DNA from: Bradyrhizobium sediminis
GTDB lineage: Bacteria > Pseudomonadota > Alphaproteobacteria > Rhizobiales > Xanthobacteraceae
Direction of reading: 5' to 3'
Assembly (NCBI RefSeq): GCF_018736105.1
Contig: NZ_CP076135.1
Coordinates: 3,470,001-3,534,000 of the forward strand
Length of the DNA stretch: 64,000 nt
How positions within the stretch are numbered: the first letter of the stretch is position 1; every line of letters starts with the position of its first letter. Positions 26,614-35,253 of the stretch are shown in pieces. The notes under the pieces are model-generated. The model did not search any database, was not told the origin of the DNA, and saw only the letters and a list, made by a program, of their open reading frames with translations. The position numbers and the translations under genes were made by a program.

Positions 26614-27672
26614 TTACTTCGCGCCGGCCTTCTGCGCGTACTCCCAGGCGGCCTTCGACAGCGGCACCGTGCGCTTGGCCGACTCCATCGCCTTGGCATT
26701 CGCCGCGGTGCCGTCGCGCACGCGTCCGGCGATCCCTTGGGTGATGCCGGCGAGCCGGAACAGGTTGTAGGCGAAATACCAGTTGAGGTCGGGAACCGCG
26801 CTGCCGGTGACGTTGCAGTAGATTTTCGCGGCCTCTTCCATGCTCGGGATGTTCAGCGCCTTGAGGTCGGCGCTGGCCAGACCCGGCATGGTCCATTGCA
26901 TCAACAGATAGGTGAAGTCCGCCATCGGATCGCCAAGCGTCGACAGTTCCCAGTCCAGCACCGCCTGCACCCGCGGTTCCGTCGCATGGAAAATCATGTT
27001 GTCGAGGCGATAATCGCCGTGGACGATCGAAACCCGTTCCTGCTGCGGAAGGGTGTTCGGCAGCCACTCCGCGAGTTTCTCGAATTCGGGAATGTGCTGG
27101 GTTTCGGAGGCACGGTATTGCTTGGTCCAGCGATCCACCTGCCGCGCAAAGTAGTTGCCGGGCTTGCCGAAATCGCCGAGGCCGATGGCCTGCGGATCGA
27201 AATTGTGCAGCTTGGCGAGCGTCTCGATCTTGCTGGTGAATATCTTGCGGCGGTTTTCCGGCGTCTGGCTCGGCAGCGTCGGATCCCAGAACACCCGGCC
27301 CTCTTCCATCGACATGATGTAGAATGCCGCGCCAATGACGTTGTCGTCGGTGCACAGCGCATAGGCTTTCGCGACCGGAAAGCCCTGCTTGCTCAATGCG
27401 GCGATGACGCGGAATTCGCGATCGACCGCATGCGCCGACGGCAACAGTTTGCCGAACGGCCGGCGCCGCATCACATAGGAACGCCCGGGGGTATCGAGCC
27501 GGTAGGTCGGGTTGGACTGGCCGCCCTTGAACTGCAGGACGACCAGCGGTCCCTGATAGCCTTCGACATGCTCGCGCATCCAGCCGTCGAGGCTGATCTC
27601 ATCGATCCGATGCCGCTCTTCGACGGGCTTGGTGCCCGAAAACTCTTCGTCGTTTCTGACGCCCTCGGCCAA
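26614..27672 (-). CDS. APH-like phosphotransferase (ACAD10/11-type kinase)
   Basis: 352 residues from a TTG start at 27672 with GGGAG 7 bases upstream; no in-frame ATG lies nearby. The phosphotransferase core is clear: RRRPFGKLLPSAHAVDREF region for ATP binding, Brenner motif HGDYRLDN (about 217) with the catalytic Asp, and DWELSTLGDP (about 243) for Mg. It is adjacent to an acyl-CoA dehydrogenase transcribed in the same direction 50 bases upstream. In mammalian ACAD10/ACAD11 these two domains are fused, and LvaA of the levulinate pathway is a related kinase. A role in phosphorylating a 4-hydroxyacyl-CoA is therefore plausible, but inferred. Confidence 0.85.
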   Translation of the reverse strand: MAEGVRNDEEFSGTKPVEERHRIDEISLDGWMREHVEGYQGPLVVLQFKGGQSNPTYRLDTPGRSYVMRRRPFGKLLPSAHAVDREFRVIAALSKQGFPVAKAYALCTDDNVIGAAFYIMSMEEGRVFWDPTLPSQTPENRRKIFTSKIETLAKLHNFDPQAIGLGDFGKPGNYFARQVDRWTKQYRASETQHIPEFEKLAEWLPNTLPQQERVSIVHGDYRLDNMIFHATEPRVQAVLDWELSTLGDPMADFTYLLMQWTMPGLASADLKALNIPSMEEAAKIYCNVTGSAVPDLNWYFAYNLFRLAGITQGIAGRVRDGTAANAKAMESAKRTVPLSKAAWEYAQKAGAK

Positions 27673-27721
27673 GATGACGCTCCCTTATTTCTTGGGGAGC
27701 GCCATCATTCGCGGGCTCCCG

Positions 27722-28954
27722 TTAGTGCGCTTTGTTTGCATACTTCCGAAGTTCAAGTCTGGCAATGGCGCGGTTATGCACCTCGTCCGGACCATCCGCC
27801 AGGCGCATGGTGCGCATGGAGGCGTAGTCCCGGGCAAGGCCCGCATCGTCGGACACGCCGGCGCCACCGAACGCCTGGATTGCGTTGTCGATGATCTTCA
27901 GCGCCATGTTCGGCGCCGCCACCTTGATCATGGCGATCTCGAGCTGCGCGGTCTTGTTGCCGACCTTGTCCATCATGTCGGCGGCCTTGAGGCACAGCAA
28001 GCGATTCATCTCGATGTCGGTGCGGGCTTCGGCGATGCGCTGTTCCCAGATCGAATGCTCGATGATCTTCTTGCCGAACGCGGTGCGCGAAGACAGCCGC
28101 CTCACCATCTTCTCCAGCGCCTCCTCGGCCTTGCCGATGGTGCGCATGCAGTGATGGATGCGGCCCGGGCCGAGACGGCCTTGCGCGATCTCAAAGCCCC
28201 TGCCCTCGCCGAGCAGGATATTGCTGGCGGGAACGCGGACGTTCTCCAGCAGCACCTGGGCGTGGCCATGCGGCGCATCGTCGTAGCCGAACACCGGCAG
28301 CATCTTCTCGACCTTGATGCCGGGAGTGTCGAGCGGCACCAGGATCTGCGACTGCTGCTGGTGGCGCGGCAGGTTCGGATCGGTCTTGCCCATCACGATC
28401 GCGATCTTGCAGCGGGGATCGCCGACGCCCGACGACCACCATTTGCGGCCGTTGATGACGTAATGATCGCCGTCGCGCTTGATGCTGGTTTCGATGTTGG
28501 TCGCGTCCGAGGACGCCACCGCGGGCTCGGTCATCAGGAAGGCGGAGCGGATTTCGCCGTTCATCAGCGGCTTCAGCCACTGCCGCTTGTGCTCCTTGGT
28601 GCCGTAGCGCATCAGCACTTCCATGTTGCCGGTATCCGGCGCAGAGCAGTTGAACACTTCGGAAGCCCAGCCGATGTGGCCCATCTCTTCGGCCAGCGGC
28701 GCGTATTCCAGGTTGCTCAATCCCGCGCCGCGGAATTCATCGTCCTCATGCGAGGACGGCGGCATGAACATGTTCCAGAGGCCTTCGGCCTTCGCCTTCT
28801 TCTTCAGGTCTTCCAGGACCGGGATCACCTTCCAACGCTCGCCGGCTTCGTCCTGCTGCTTGTAGATCGGCACCGCGGGCCGGACGTGCTTGGTCATGAA
28901 AGACTGCACGCGATTGAGCCAATCTTTCTGGCGATCACTCATATTGAAGTCCAT
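27722..28954 (-). CDS. Acyl-CoA dehydrogenase, ACAD10/11-like
   Basis: 410 residues. FAD and substrate segments [57 protein letters not shown] and [11 protein letters not shown] are all present. Near residue 385 the motif is [11 protein letters not shown], with Asp where many family members have the catalytic Glu; as I recall, ACAD10/11-type enzymes share this form. GAGGAG lies 6 bases before ATG. It heads the two-gene unit with the kinase and is divergent from a TetR regulator with a predicted operator between them. Confidence 0.9.
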   Translation of the reverse strand: MDFNMSDRQKDWLNRVQSFMTKHVRPAVPIYKQQDEAGERWKVIPVLEDLKKKAKAEGLWNMFMPPSSHEDDEFRGAGLSNLEYAPLAEEMGHIGWASEVFNCSAPDTGNMEVLMRYGTKEHKRQWLKPLMNGEIRSAFLMTEPAVASSDATNIETSIKRDGDHYVINGRKWWSSGVGDPRCKIAIVMGKTDPNLPRHQQQSQILVPLDTPGIKVEKMLPVFGYDDAPHGHAQVLLENVRVPASNILLGEGRGFEIAQGRLGPGRIHHCMRTIGKAEEALEKMVRRLSSRTAFGKKIIEHSIWEQRIAEARTDIEMNRLLCLKAADMMDKVGNKTAQLEIAMIKVAAPNMALKIIDNAIQAFGGAGVSDDAGLARDYASMRTMRLADGPDEVHNRAIARLELRKYANKAH

Positions 28955-29089
28955 GGGACGCTCCTCACCTTCTGAAATCTTTGGGCCGCACTGTCTGCCG
29001 GCCGCCTATTCGCCGCAAGATCATTTCCTGCAACGACCGGCGCGGCGGCTTTGGGCCGGGTCCGAAATGCGACTCATTACGAACAGTGA

Positions 29090-29118
29090 TTGACATTTCC
29101 GGCCCTTCAAACGATAGT
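29090..29118 (+). promoter_or_regulatory. Sigma-70 type promoter of the tetR gene
   Basis: TTGACA (29090-29095), a 17-base spacer and GATAGT (29113-29118) point toward the TetR gene. The -35 is a perfect consensus and the -10 matches four of six positions. The predicted operator begins at the last base of the -10, so a bound repressor would block open-complex formation. Confidence 0.6.
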
Positions 29119-29137
29119 TTCATACAAATGTTTGAAA
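29118..29137. promoter_or_regulatory. Predicted TetR-family operator
   Basis: TTTCATACAAATGTTTGAAA is a 20-base dyad: its two halves agree at 8 of 10 positions. A wider pair TTCAAAC (29106-29112) and GTTTGAA (29130-29136) overlaps it. It lies between the divergent tetR and acyl-CoA dehydrogenase genes at the tetR promoter, the normal place for an autoregulatory TetR site. Confidence 0.5.
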
Positions 29138-29174
29138 TGCAACGGGCCAGCCCGCCCTGCATAGGTCCCATGAG

Positions 29175-29846
29175 ATGGCGTCGGATCAGACCAGAACCGC
29201 AATCCTCAACGCCGCCGAGCGGCTTTACGCCGATCGCGGCTTCGGCGACGTCACGCTGCGCGACATCGTCGCCGCGGCCGGCGTCAATCTGGCGGCGGTG
29301 AACTATCATTTCGGCTCCAAGGACGAGCTTATCGCCGAGCTGTTCGTCACCCGCAGCCTCGCCACCAACCGCGAGCGGCTCAACGAACTGAAGGCCGCCG
29401 AGGAAAAAGGCGGCGGCCGCGCCGGCATCGAAGCCATCTTCCGCGCGCTGGTCGGACCGACGCTGCGCGGCTGCCTCGGCCCAACCAGCGAGGGCTCGAC
29501 CGCGGCGCGGTTCATGATCCGCGCCTCGATCGAATCGGTGCCGCCGATCCGCCGCATCAAGAACCGCGAAGTCGATCACTTGCGAAAATTCGCCGCCGCG
29601 ATGCGGCGTTCGCTGCCCGGCCGCGACGAGGTTGATCTCTATTGGGGACTGCACTTCGCGCTGGCGATGGCGCACCACACCATCCGGGAAAGAGAGCGGC
29701 TGACCAAGCTGTCGGACGGCAAATGCGATCTCGACGACGTCCAGGGGATCATCGACCGTGTCGTGGCGATGTCGGTGATGGCGCTGACGGCGGGCGGGGT
29801 GGAACGGAAGCCGTCCGCCAAACTGATGGCGCGGGACGCGCCCTGA
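29175..29846 (+). CDS. TetR/AcrR-family transcriptional regulator
   Basis: 223 residues. The N-terminal helix-turn-helix is textbook (RTAILNAAERLYADRGFGDV, then VTLRDIVAAAGVNLAAVNYH, ending HFGSKDELIAELF); the C-terminal ligand domain is of the YbiH/CecR-like type. It probably represses itself and the divergent acyl-CoA dehydrogenase/kinase pair, with an acyl-CoA or hydroxy acid as inducer; target and ligand are inferred from position. Its last 178 bases are partly duplicated at 31119-31296. Confidence 0.9.
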   Translation: MASDQTRTAILNAAERLYADRGFGDVTLRDIVAAAGVNLAAVNYHFGSKDELIAELFVTRSLATNRERLNELKAAEEKGGGRAGIEAIFRALVGPTLRGCLGPTSEGSTAARFMIRASIESVPPIRRIKNREVDHLRKFAAAMRRSLPGRDEVDLYWGLHFALAMAHHTIRERERLTKLSDGKCDLDDVQGIIDRVVAMSVMALTAGGVERKPSAKLMARDAP

Positions 29847-29918
29847 CCGCGGCGCTCCGAGCCAGCACCGGCCTTTGTTGCCAGGGTTCGTTGGTATCGA
29901 TCAAGGTCGCCGCGCCGC

Positions 29919-30926
29919 TCACGTCGCGCCGATCTCCAAGGCCTCGATGCCAAGGCGACGGAACAGCGCCGCATCATGGTCTTCTCCGGGATTACCGGCC
30001 GTCAGCAACGTGTCGCCGACGAAAATCGAATTGGCGCCGGCAAGGAAACACAAAGCCTGCATCTCCTCGGTCATGGCGCTGCGGCCCGCTGAAAGGCGAA
30101 CATAAGATTTCGGCATCATGATGCGCGCCAGCGCGATGGTGCGGACAAATGCGATCGGGTCAATCGAACCGGCTTTCGCGAGCGGCGTGCCTTCGATCGG
30201 GATCAGCATATTGATCGGCACGCTCTCCGGATGTTCCGGCAGGTTGGCCAGCGTCACCAACATATCGACGCGGTCAATCGCCTGTTCGCCCATGCCGACG
30301 ATGCCGCCGCAACAAACCTTGATACCGGATTGCCGCACATGGGCCAGCGTTTCCAGACGGTCGGCAAAACTGTGCGTGGAGATGACCTTGCCGTAATGGC
30401 GTTCGGACGTATCGATGTTGTGGTTGTAATAATCCAGACCGGCCTTCCCCAGGCGCGCGGCCTGCCCGCTGTCGAGCATGCCGAGCGTCATGCAGGTCTC
30501 CATGCCAAGTGCCTTGACGCCCTCGACCATGGCTATGACGGCTTCCATGTCGCGATCCTTCGGGCTGCGCCATGCGGCGCCCATGCAATAGCGGGTCGCG
30601 CCGGCGTCGCGGGCCTTGCGCGCCTCGGCAACGACGCGGTCCACCTCCATCAGCCTCGAAGCCTTGAGGCCGGAATCATGATGGGCCGACTGGCTGCAAT
30701 AGCCGCAATCTTCGGGACAGCCCCCGGTCTTGATGCTGAGAAGCCGGCTGAGCTGTACCTTGTTGGGATCGAAGTGTCGGCGATGGACGCTCTGCGCCTG
30801 AAACAGCAGATCGTTGAAGGGCGCTTCATAAAGCGCCAGAGCCGCTTCCGTCGTCCAATTGCCGTGGACCTCGCCCGGTGCGGGCGTCGCCGACGGCGTC
30901 TGGTCCAAGCGCGATGCAAACGTCAT
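29919..30926 (-). CDS. bioB: Biotin synthase
   Basis: 335 residues. The radical-SAM 4Fe-4S motif CPEDCGYC is near residue 70, preceded by [13 protein letters not shown] and followed by [16 protein letters not shown]; the segment [20 protein letters not shown] and the 2Fe-2S Cys residues in CMGAAWR, CMTLGM and the Arg of VRLSAGR are in place. It inserts sulfur into dethiobiotin. GGGAGGGG precedes the ATG. bioF, bioD and bioA are not nearby, so this is a solitary bioB. Confidence 0.97.
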   Translation of the reverse strand: MTFASRLDQTPSATPAPGEVHGNWTTEAALALYEAPFNDLLFQAQSVHRRHFDPNKVQLSRLLSIKTGGCPEDCGYCSQSAHHDSGLKASRLMEVDRVVAEARKARDAGATRYCMGAAWRSPKDRDMEAVIAMVEGVKALGMETCMTLGMLDSGQAARLGKAGLDYYNHNIDTSERHYGKVISTHSFADRLETLAHVRQSGIKVCCGGIVGMGEQAIDRVDMLVTLANLPEHPESVPINMLIPIEGTPLAKAGSIDPIAFVRTIALARIMMPKSYVRLSAGRSAMTEEMQALCFLAGANSIFVGDTLLTAGNPGEDHDAALFRRLGIEALEIGAT

Positions 30927-31067
30927 ATCCCCTCCCCAGGGAGCACAAGGCCGCGACGCGGCCGACCAAGGCGGGCTATGCCCGATCGCTGGTCCCGTCG
31001 CAATGCTTACCGTCTCCGGACAAGGGGTCGGCGGAGCTGAAGCAGGCTGAATTCCGTCCCGTGGAGA

Positions 31068-31118
31068 TTAGATCACTGCAACGCAATCGATCTCGATATC
31101 GACGGGCCGGTCCATTCC
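31068..31118 (-). pseudogene. Possible 3' remnant of another gene
   Basis: Read on the minus strand the stretch just left of the tetR fragment encodes MDRPVDIEIDCVAVI before a TAG stop at 31068, which resembles the C-terminal strand of RidA/YjgF-type proteins. No start or body of such a gene remains. It is short enough to be chance. Confidence 0.2.
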
Positions 31119-31296
31119 GGCGCACCACACCATCCGGGAAAGAGAGCGGCTGACCAAGCTGTAGGACGGCAAATGCGATCTCGACGACGTCCAGGGGATC
31201 ATCGACCGTGTCGAGGCGATGTCGATGATGGCGCTGACGGGGGACGAGACGCAGAGCAAGGCGCCCGCGAAACTGCTGGCGCGGGACGCGCGGTAG
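31119..31296 (+). pseudogene. Fragment of a tetR gene (3' end)
   Basis: This stretch aligns without gaps to the end of the TetR gene at 29669-29846, exactly 1450 bases away. The first 122 bases differ at three positions only; the next 30 bases diverge, and the last part agrees again. Translation gives AHHTIRERERLTKL, an in-frame TAG (31162-31164), then DGKCDLDDVQGIIDRVEAMS and an ending LLARDAR. There is no upstream body, so it cannot encode a regulator. The diverged part looks like the end of a paralogous or orthologous tetR allele. Confidence 0.85.
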
Positions 31297-31348
31297 CCGC
31301 TCGGCTTCGCCGGAGACGGAACAACCGTTGCCTGCGCCGAGCGCTCGT

Positions 31349-31912
31349 TTACTTCACGTGGGTGAACTGCGCGATGACGGCGTCGAACGGCGCAGCGGAG
31401 CGCATGGCGCGCGCGAGACTGCGCGCACCCTCGAGTGCGGCGATCAACGCCATCGCCCGCCGTTGCGCCGTTCCCGACGAGCTGTGTGCCGCAAACACCT
31501 CGGCGATGGCCGCGGTCCAGGCTGCGAAGACCGCAGCCAGCGCATCGGCAAAATCGCGGTTTGAGGGCGCCAGTTCGTTTGCCAGATTCTGCGCCGCGCA
31601 GCCGACCCCCCAATCTGCCGCTTCCATTTCCTTCGCGACACCCTTGCAGAGAGCGCGAGTGAAGCGATCGGGATCTCCCTCGCAGCGCTCAGCCAGCTGA
31701 CGCATCCCTGCTTCGGTGCGGGCCCCGTAGGCCTCAAGGACTTCGCGCGCAAGCTGCTCCTTGCCGCCGGGAAAATGAAAATAGAATGAACCCTTGGGAG
31801 CGCCGCTATCCTCCAGAATCTGCGCGAGGCCGGTCGCCGCATAGCCTTGCGTGCGGAACAGGAGTTCCGCCGTTGCCAGCGCTTTCTGTCGGGCGTCGGT
31901 CGTCCTCGTCAT
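31349..31912 (-). CDS. TetR/AcrR-family regulator (LmrA/YxaF-like)
   Basis: 187 residues. Helix-turn-helix: TDARQKALATAELLFRTQGY, then AATGLAQILEDSGAPKGSFY with FHFPGGKEQLAREVL. The C-terminal half resembles regulators of the LmrA_YxaF type. I chose ATG 31912 (MTRTTDARQK), the family's usual start. It is divergent from the tautomerase/alcohol dehydrogenase/MaoC operon, with paired operator-like sites at 31959-31989, and probably represses both directions. Confidence 0.88.
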   Translation of the reverse strand: MTRTTDARQKALATAELLFRTQGYAATGLAQILEDSGAPKGSFYFHFPGGKEQLAREVLEAYGARTEAGMRQLAERCEGDPDRFTRALCKGVAKEMEAADWGVGCAAQNLANELAPSNRDFADALAAVFAAWTAAIAEVFAAHSSSGTAQRRAMALIAALEGARSLARAMRSAAPFDAVIAQFTHVK

Positions 31913-31958
31913 TGCTGCAGCGCGTCTCTTGCGGTCGATCCGGAGCGGTGTTATAGGG

Positions 31959-31989
31959 CAATCACCATAGTATGGCAATCGCCATAGTA
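31959..31989. promoter_or_regulatory. Tandem operator-like sites between tetR and tautomerase operon
   Basis: CAATCACCATAGTA (31959-31972) and CAATCGCCATAGTA (31976-31989) are direct repeats with one mismatch, 17 bases apart start to start. The junction also forms dyads: CCATAGTATGG, and TATGGC/GCCATA (31971-31986) around four bases. Such overlapping half-sites are typical of binding sites for two TetR dimers. Confidence 0.55.
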
Positions 31990-32004
31990 ATTTCGGAGGA
32001 CCTC

Positions 32005-32229
32005 ATGCCAGTTGTGACCATCCAGGTGCCCGCAGGCGCGCTCGATGCCGACAAGAAATCAGCCATGATCGCCAAGGTGACCGATGCGGTCGTCGAGGCG
32101 GAAGGCATTCCGGCCGTCCGTGCCGCAACCCTCGTCCTGATCGAGGAGATTCCGGACGGCGGTTGGGGCATTGGCGGGCGCGCCGTTACGCTGGAGAAGA
32201 TGAAGGCCGCGCTGGCCGCCAAGGCCTGA
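32005..32229 (+). CDS. 4-oxalocrotonate tautomerase family protein
   Basis: 74 residues. After Met removal the N-terminal Pro (MPVVTIQVPAG) is the catalytic base of this family. CGGAGGACC lies directly upstream of ATG 32005. The ending GGWGIGGRAVTLEKMKAALA fits small tautomerases. First gene of an operon with an alcohol dehydrogenase (3-base gap) and a MaoC hydratase. Confidence 0.85.
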   Translation: MPVVTIQVPAGALDADKKSAMIAKVTDAVVEAEGIPAVRAATLVLIEEIPDGGWGIGGRAVTLEKMKAALAAKA

Positions 32230-32232
32230 ATT

Positions 32233-33300
32233 ATGCGCGAACTCGTCTTTCTGGGACCGCGCAAGCTTGAATGGCATGAAACCCCGGATCCGCGGATCGA
32301 GCACCCGGAGGACGCCATCGTTCGCCCGATCGCAGCCACAACCTGCGATCTCGATACGGCGATCATTCGCGGGACGACGCCGTTCGAGGGCCCGTTCGCC
32401 ATTGGCCATGAATGCGTTGCGGAAGTTGCCCAAGTCGGCCCCGGCGCCACGCAGTTCTATCGAGGACAGCTTGTTATCGTGAGCTGGCACATCTCCTGCG
32501 GACGCTGCCATCGCTGCGCCGCGCGGCAGCTTCCGAACACCTGTTCGCACTTTCCACGCGGCGCAGCCTTCGGCTCACCGGTCCAGGGGCCTTGGGGTGG
32601 ACTGTTCTCCGATCTGGTGCGCGTGCCACACGCACCGGCGAGCTTGGTGCCGCTGCCCCCGGGCGTCGATCCGACGCATTGGGCCAGTATGTCCGACAAT
32701 ATCCCGTTCGGTTACGAGCTGACCGTCCCTCATCTGTTGCGCAACCCGGGCGCCGACGTGTTGATCATGGGTGGTTGCGGGTCGGTCGCGCTCTACGCAG
32801 CTGCATTTGCCCGCGCCGCCGGCGCCGGAGCAGTCGACTATATCGATACCGATCGCAGCCGGCTCGAGATCGCGACCAAACTCGGCGCGAACGCAATCGA
32901 AATGCCGCCACCGCGCCGGCACGGCAGCTACCCGATCACCGTCGACGCCAGCATGAGCGCGGATTCCCTTCGCTGCGCCATCCGCTCCACCGAACCGGAA
33001 GGACAGTGTTCGAGCGTCGGCTGCCACTTCGGCGAAGTCGCAATACCAATGATGGAAATGTATGTCCGGGGCATCAACTTCTATACCGGCCGAGGCCAGG
33101 GTCGTCCGAACATCGAGAAAGCCATGGCCTTCGTCGAGGCCCGACGCGTCAAGACCGAACTGGTCACCACGGAGGTTATGCCGTTCGACGCCGCGCCTGA
33201 AGTCCTGGCGCAGGGCTCCATGAAGCCCGTCCTGGTCCGGCCGCCCGTTTGCGGCCCGAAGGCGTATGGCATCACGCAACACGGCGGACGGATCGGATAG
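32233..33300 (+). CDS. Zinc-dependent alcohol dehydrogenase (MDR family)
   Basis: 355 residues. Catalytic zinc ligands Cys (ATTCDLDTA, about 38) and GHE (about 59-61), structural zinc Cys cluster CGRCHRCAARQLPNTC (about 90-104), and a nucleotide-binding loop MGGCGSVALYAAAFARAAGA (about 178) are visible. It should oxidise an alcohol or reduce an aldehyde with NAD(P). It starts 3 bases after the tautomerase stop and ends 2 bases before the MaoC ATG, so the three are almost certainly cotranscribed. Confidence 0.9.
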   Translation: MRELVFLGPRKLEWHETPDPRIEHPEDAIVRPIAATTCDLDTAIIRGTTPFEGPFAIGHECVAEVAQVGPGATQFYRGQLVIVSWHISCGRCHRCAARQLPNTCSHFPRGAAFGSPVQGPWGGLFSDLVRVPHAPASLVPLPPGVDPTHWASMSDNIPFGYELTVPHLLRNPGADVLIMGGCGSVALYAAAFARAAGAGAVDYIDTDRSRLEIATKLGANAIEMPPPRRHGSYPITVDASMSADSLRCAIRSTEPEGQCSSVGCHFGEVAIPMMEMYVRGINFYTGRGQGRPNIEKAMAFVEARRVKTELVTTEVMPFDAAPEVLAQGSMKPVLVRPPVCGPKAYGITQHGGRIG

Positions 33301-33302
33301 CC

Positions 33303-33806
33303 ATGCACAAAGCCCAGCAGACGATCCTGAGCGACGGCTATATGCCGCGGCCGCCGCTCTCACTTTCGGATTACCGCGCAGCCGTCGGGCGTGAAATCGG
33401 CCGGTCCGATTGGGTCTTGATCGACCAACCGATGATCGATGCGTTTGCCGCGCTTACCGGCGACAACCAGTATATCCACATCGATCCGGTCCGCGCCCGG
33501 GAAAGCCCGCTTGGAGGCACGGTCGCGCACGGTTTCCTGACGCTCGCGATCATCGGCGGGTTGGGGCCGAAGGTGATTCCGCCGATCGAAGACACGAAGA
33601 TCGGCTACAATTACGGCTTCAACAGCATCCGCCTGGTAACGCCGGTTCCTTCAGGTTCGCGGATCCGGGCCATCTTCATCGCAAAGGGGGCGGAACAGCG
33701 CGCGCCCGGACAGGTGACGCTGACGTTCGGCGTCACCGTCGAGATCGAGGGCCGCATCAAGCCGGCGCTGGTCGCGGAATGGCTGACGCTGATGGTCTCG
33801 GAATAG
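33303..33806 (+). CDS. MaoC-family (R)-specific enoyl-CoA hydratase
   Basis: 167 residues, hot-dog fold. The hydratase-2 motif is clear: TGDNQYIHIDPVRA (Asp and His catalytic) then GGTVAHGFLTLAIIGGL. It hydrates a 2-enoyl-CoA or a related substrate. ATG 33303 follows the alcohol dehydrogenase stop by two bases. Third gene of the tautomerase operon; together the set suggests breakdown of an unsaturated or hydroxylated acid, substrate unknown. Confidence 0.9.
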   Translation: MHKAQQTILSDGYMPRPPLSLSDYRAAVGREIGRSDWVLIDQPMIDAFAALTGDNQYIHIDPVRARESPLGGTVAHGFLTLAIIGGLGPKVIPPIEDTKIGYNYGFNSIRLVTPVPSGSRIRAIFIAKGAEQRAPGQVTLTFGVTVEIEGRIKPALVAEWLTLMVSE

Positions 33807-33822
33807 ACTGGTCACCGCTTGG

Positions 33823-35049
33823 CTAGACGATCTCCTGCTGCTTCAGCACTTCCAGCTTCGCCTCGTCATAGCCGATCGTCGCCAGCACATCCCTGGTGTC
33901 CGCCCCGAGCAGCGGCGGCGCGCGATATTCCTTCACAGGCGTCCCGGAGAAGGTGATGGCGTTGCGGATCAAGGACAGCGATGGCTCCAAGGGATGCTCG
34001 ACCTTGACCTGCATGCCGCGCGATTGGACGTGCGGATCGGCAAACACCTGCGAAAAATCGTTGATCGGCCCCGAGGGCACGCCGGCCTTCTCCAGTTCGC
34101 CCAGCCAGTAGGCCACGGGCTTCTTCAGGAACAGCCCGGCGAAGATCGCCATGATCTCCTTGCCGTGTACGACGCGGTCGTTGTTCTTGAGGAATTTCGG
34201 ATCGGTCGCAAGCTGCGGCTCGCCGAGCACGGCGCAGGTGCGCGCAAACTGCCCGTCATTGCCGACCACCAGCATCAATTCGCCGTCGGTGCAGCGGAAC
34301 ACGCCCGCGGGCATGCCGCCATTGCCCCAGGTGCCGCGCCGCGGCGGGGTCTGGCCGTTGACGAGAAAGATCTGCGCGTAATGCGACAGCGACGCGATCA
34401 CGGTGTCGAACAGGCAGACGTCGACATGCTGCCCTTCCCCGCCATTGACCTTGCGATGATAAAGCGCCGAGAGAATGCCGATCGACGAGTTCATGCCGGT
34501 CATGTAGTCGACGATGGAGGGACCGACCTTCATGGGTCCTGCGCCGGGCTCGCCGTCGAGGTGGCCGGTGACGCTCATCAGCCCGCCCATCGCCTGCAGG
34601 ATCGCGTCGTAACCGGCGCGCGGCGCGTAAGGCCCGGTCTGCCCGAAGCCGGTCACCGAGCAATAGATGATGCCGGGGTTGATCGCCTTGATCGATTGGT
34701 AATCCAGCCGGTAGCGCTTGAGATCGCCGACCTTGTAATTCTCCATCATGACATCGCAGGATTTGGCCAGCTCGCGGACGATATCCTGGCCTTCCTCGGT
34801 CGCGATATTGACGGTGACCGATTTCTTGTTGCGGTTGGCGCAGAGATAGAACGAGTTGTTGTTGTTCTCTTTGCCGTCCGGGTCCTTCAGATAGGGCGGG
34901 CCGAAGGCGCGCGCGTCGTCGCCGCCGCCCGGCCGCTCGATCTTGATCACCTCGGCGCCGAGATCGGCCAGCATCTGCGCCGACAGCGGGCCAGCGAGCA
35001 CGCGCGTCAGATCAAGGATCTTGATGCCTTGGAGTGGCAGAGCCGACAT
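33823..35049 (-). CDS. Class III CoA-transferase (CaiB/BaiF)
   Basis: 408 residues. N-terminal PLQGIKILDLTRVLAGPLSA and GAEVIKIERPGGGDDAR are family hallmarks; the catalytic Asp is in RAGYDAILQAMGGLMSVTG (about 160-180). It moves CoA between acids such as succinate, formate, carnitine or branched acids. GGAGGAA precedes ATG. It converges with the MaoC gene and shares the CoA theme of this region. The CoA donor and acceptor are not predictable here. Confidence 0.92.
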   Translation of the reverse strand: MSALPLQGIKILDLTRVLAGPLSAQMLADLGAEVIKIERPGGGDDARAFGPPYLKDPDGKENNNNSFYLCANRNKKSVTVNIATEEGQDIVRELAKSCDVMMENYKVGDLKRYRLDYQSIKAINPGIIYCSVTGFGQTGPYAPRAGYDAILQAMGGLMSVTGHLDGEPGAGPMKVGPSIVDYMTGMNSSIGILSALYHRKVNGGEGQHVDVCLFDTVIASLSHYAQIFLVNGQTPPRRGTWGNGGMPAGVFRCTDGELMLVVGNDGQFARTCAVLGEPQLATDPKFLKNNDRVVHGKEIMAIFAGLFLKKPVAYWLGELEKAGVPSGPINDFSQVFADPHVQSRGMQVKVEHPLEPSLSLIRNAITFSGTPVKEYRAPPLLGADTRDVLATIGYDEAKLEVLKQQEIV

Positions 35050-35253
35050 GAAACGTTCCTCCGAAATTGATCTTGTCGCTCGGGGAACACGGCCCCAGCG
35101 CTGTTCGAAGTGAGCGGATACACCATTTCTTCGTCGCCGAGCACTGCATTGGCGGCATGCGGCTATCCGTCCCGCGGCTCCCGGCGCGGCGGGCGTGCAA
35201 CCTCACGTCGGCGGGGTAGCGTCAGATCGCGCCAAAGGGCCAGCGAACGGTGG

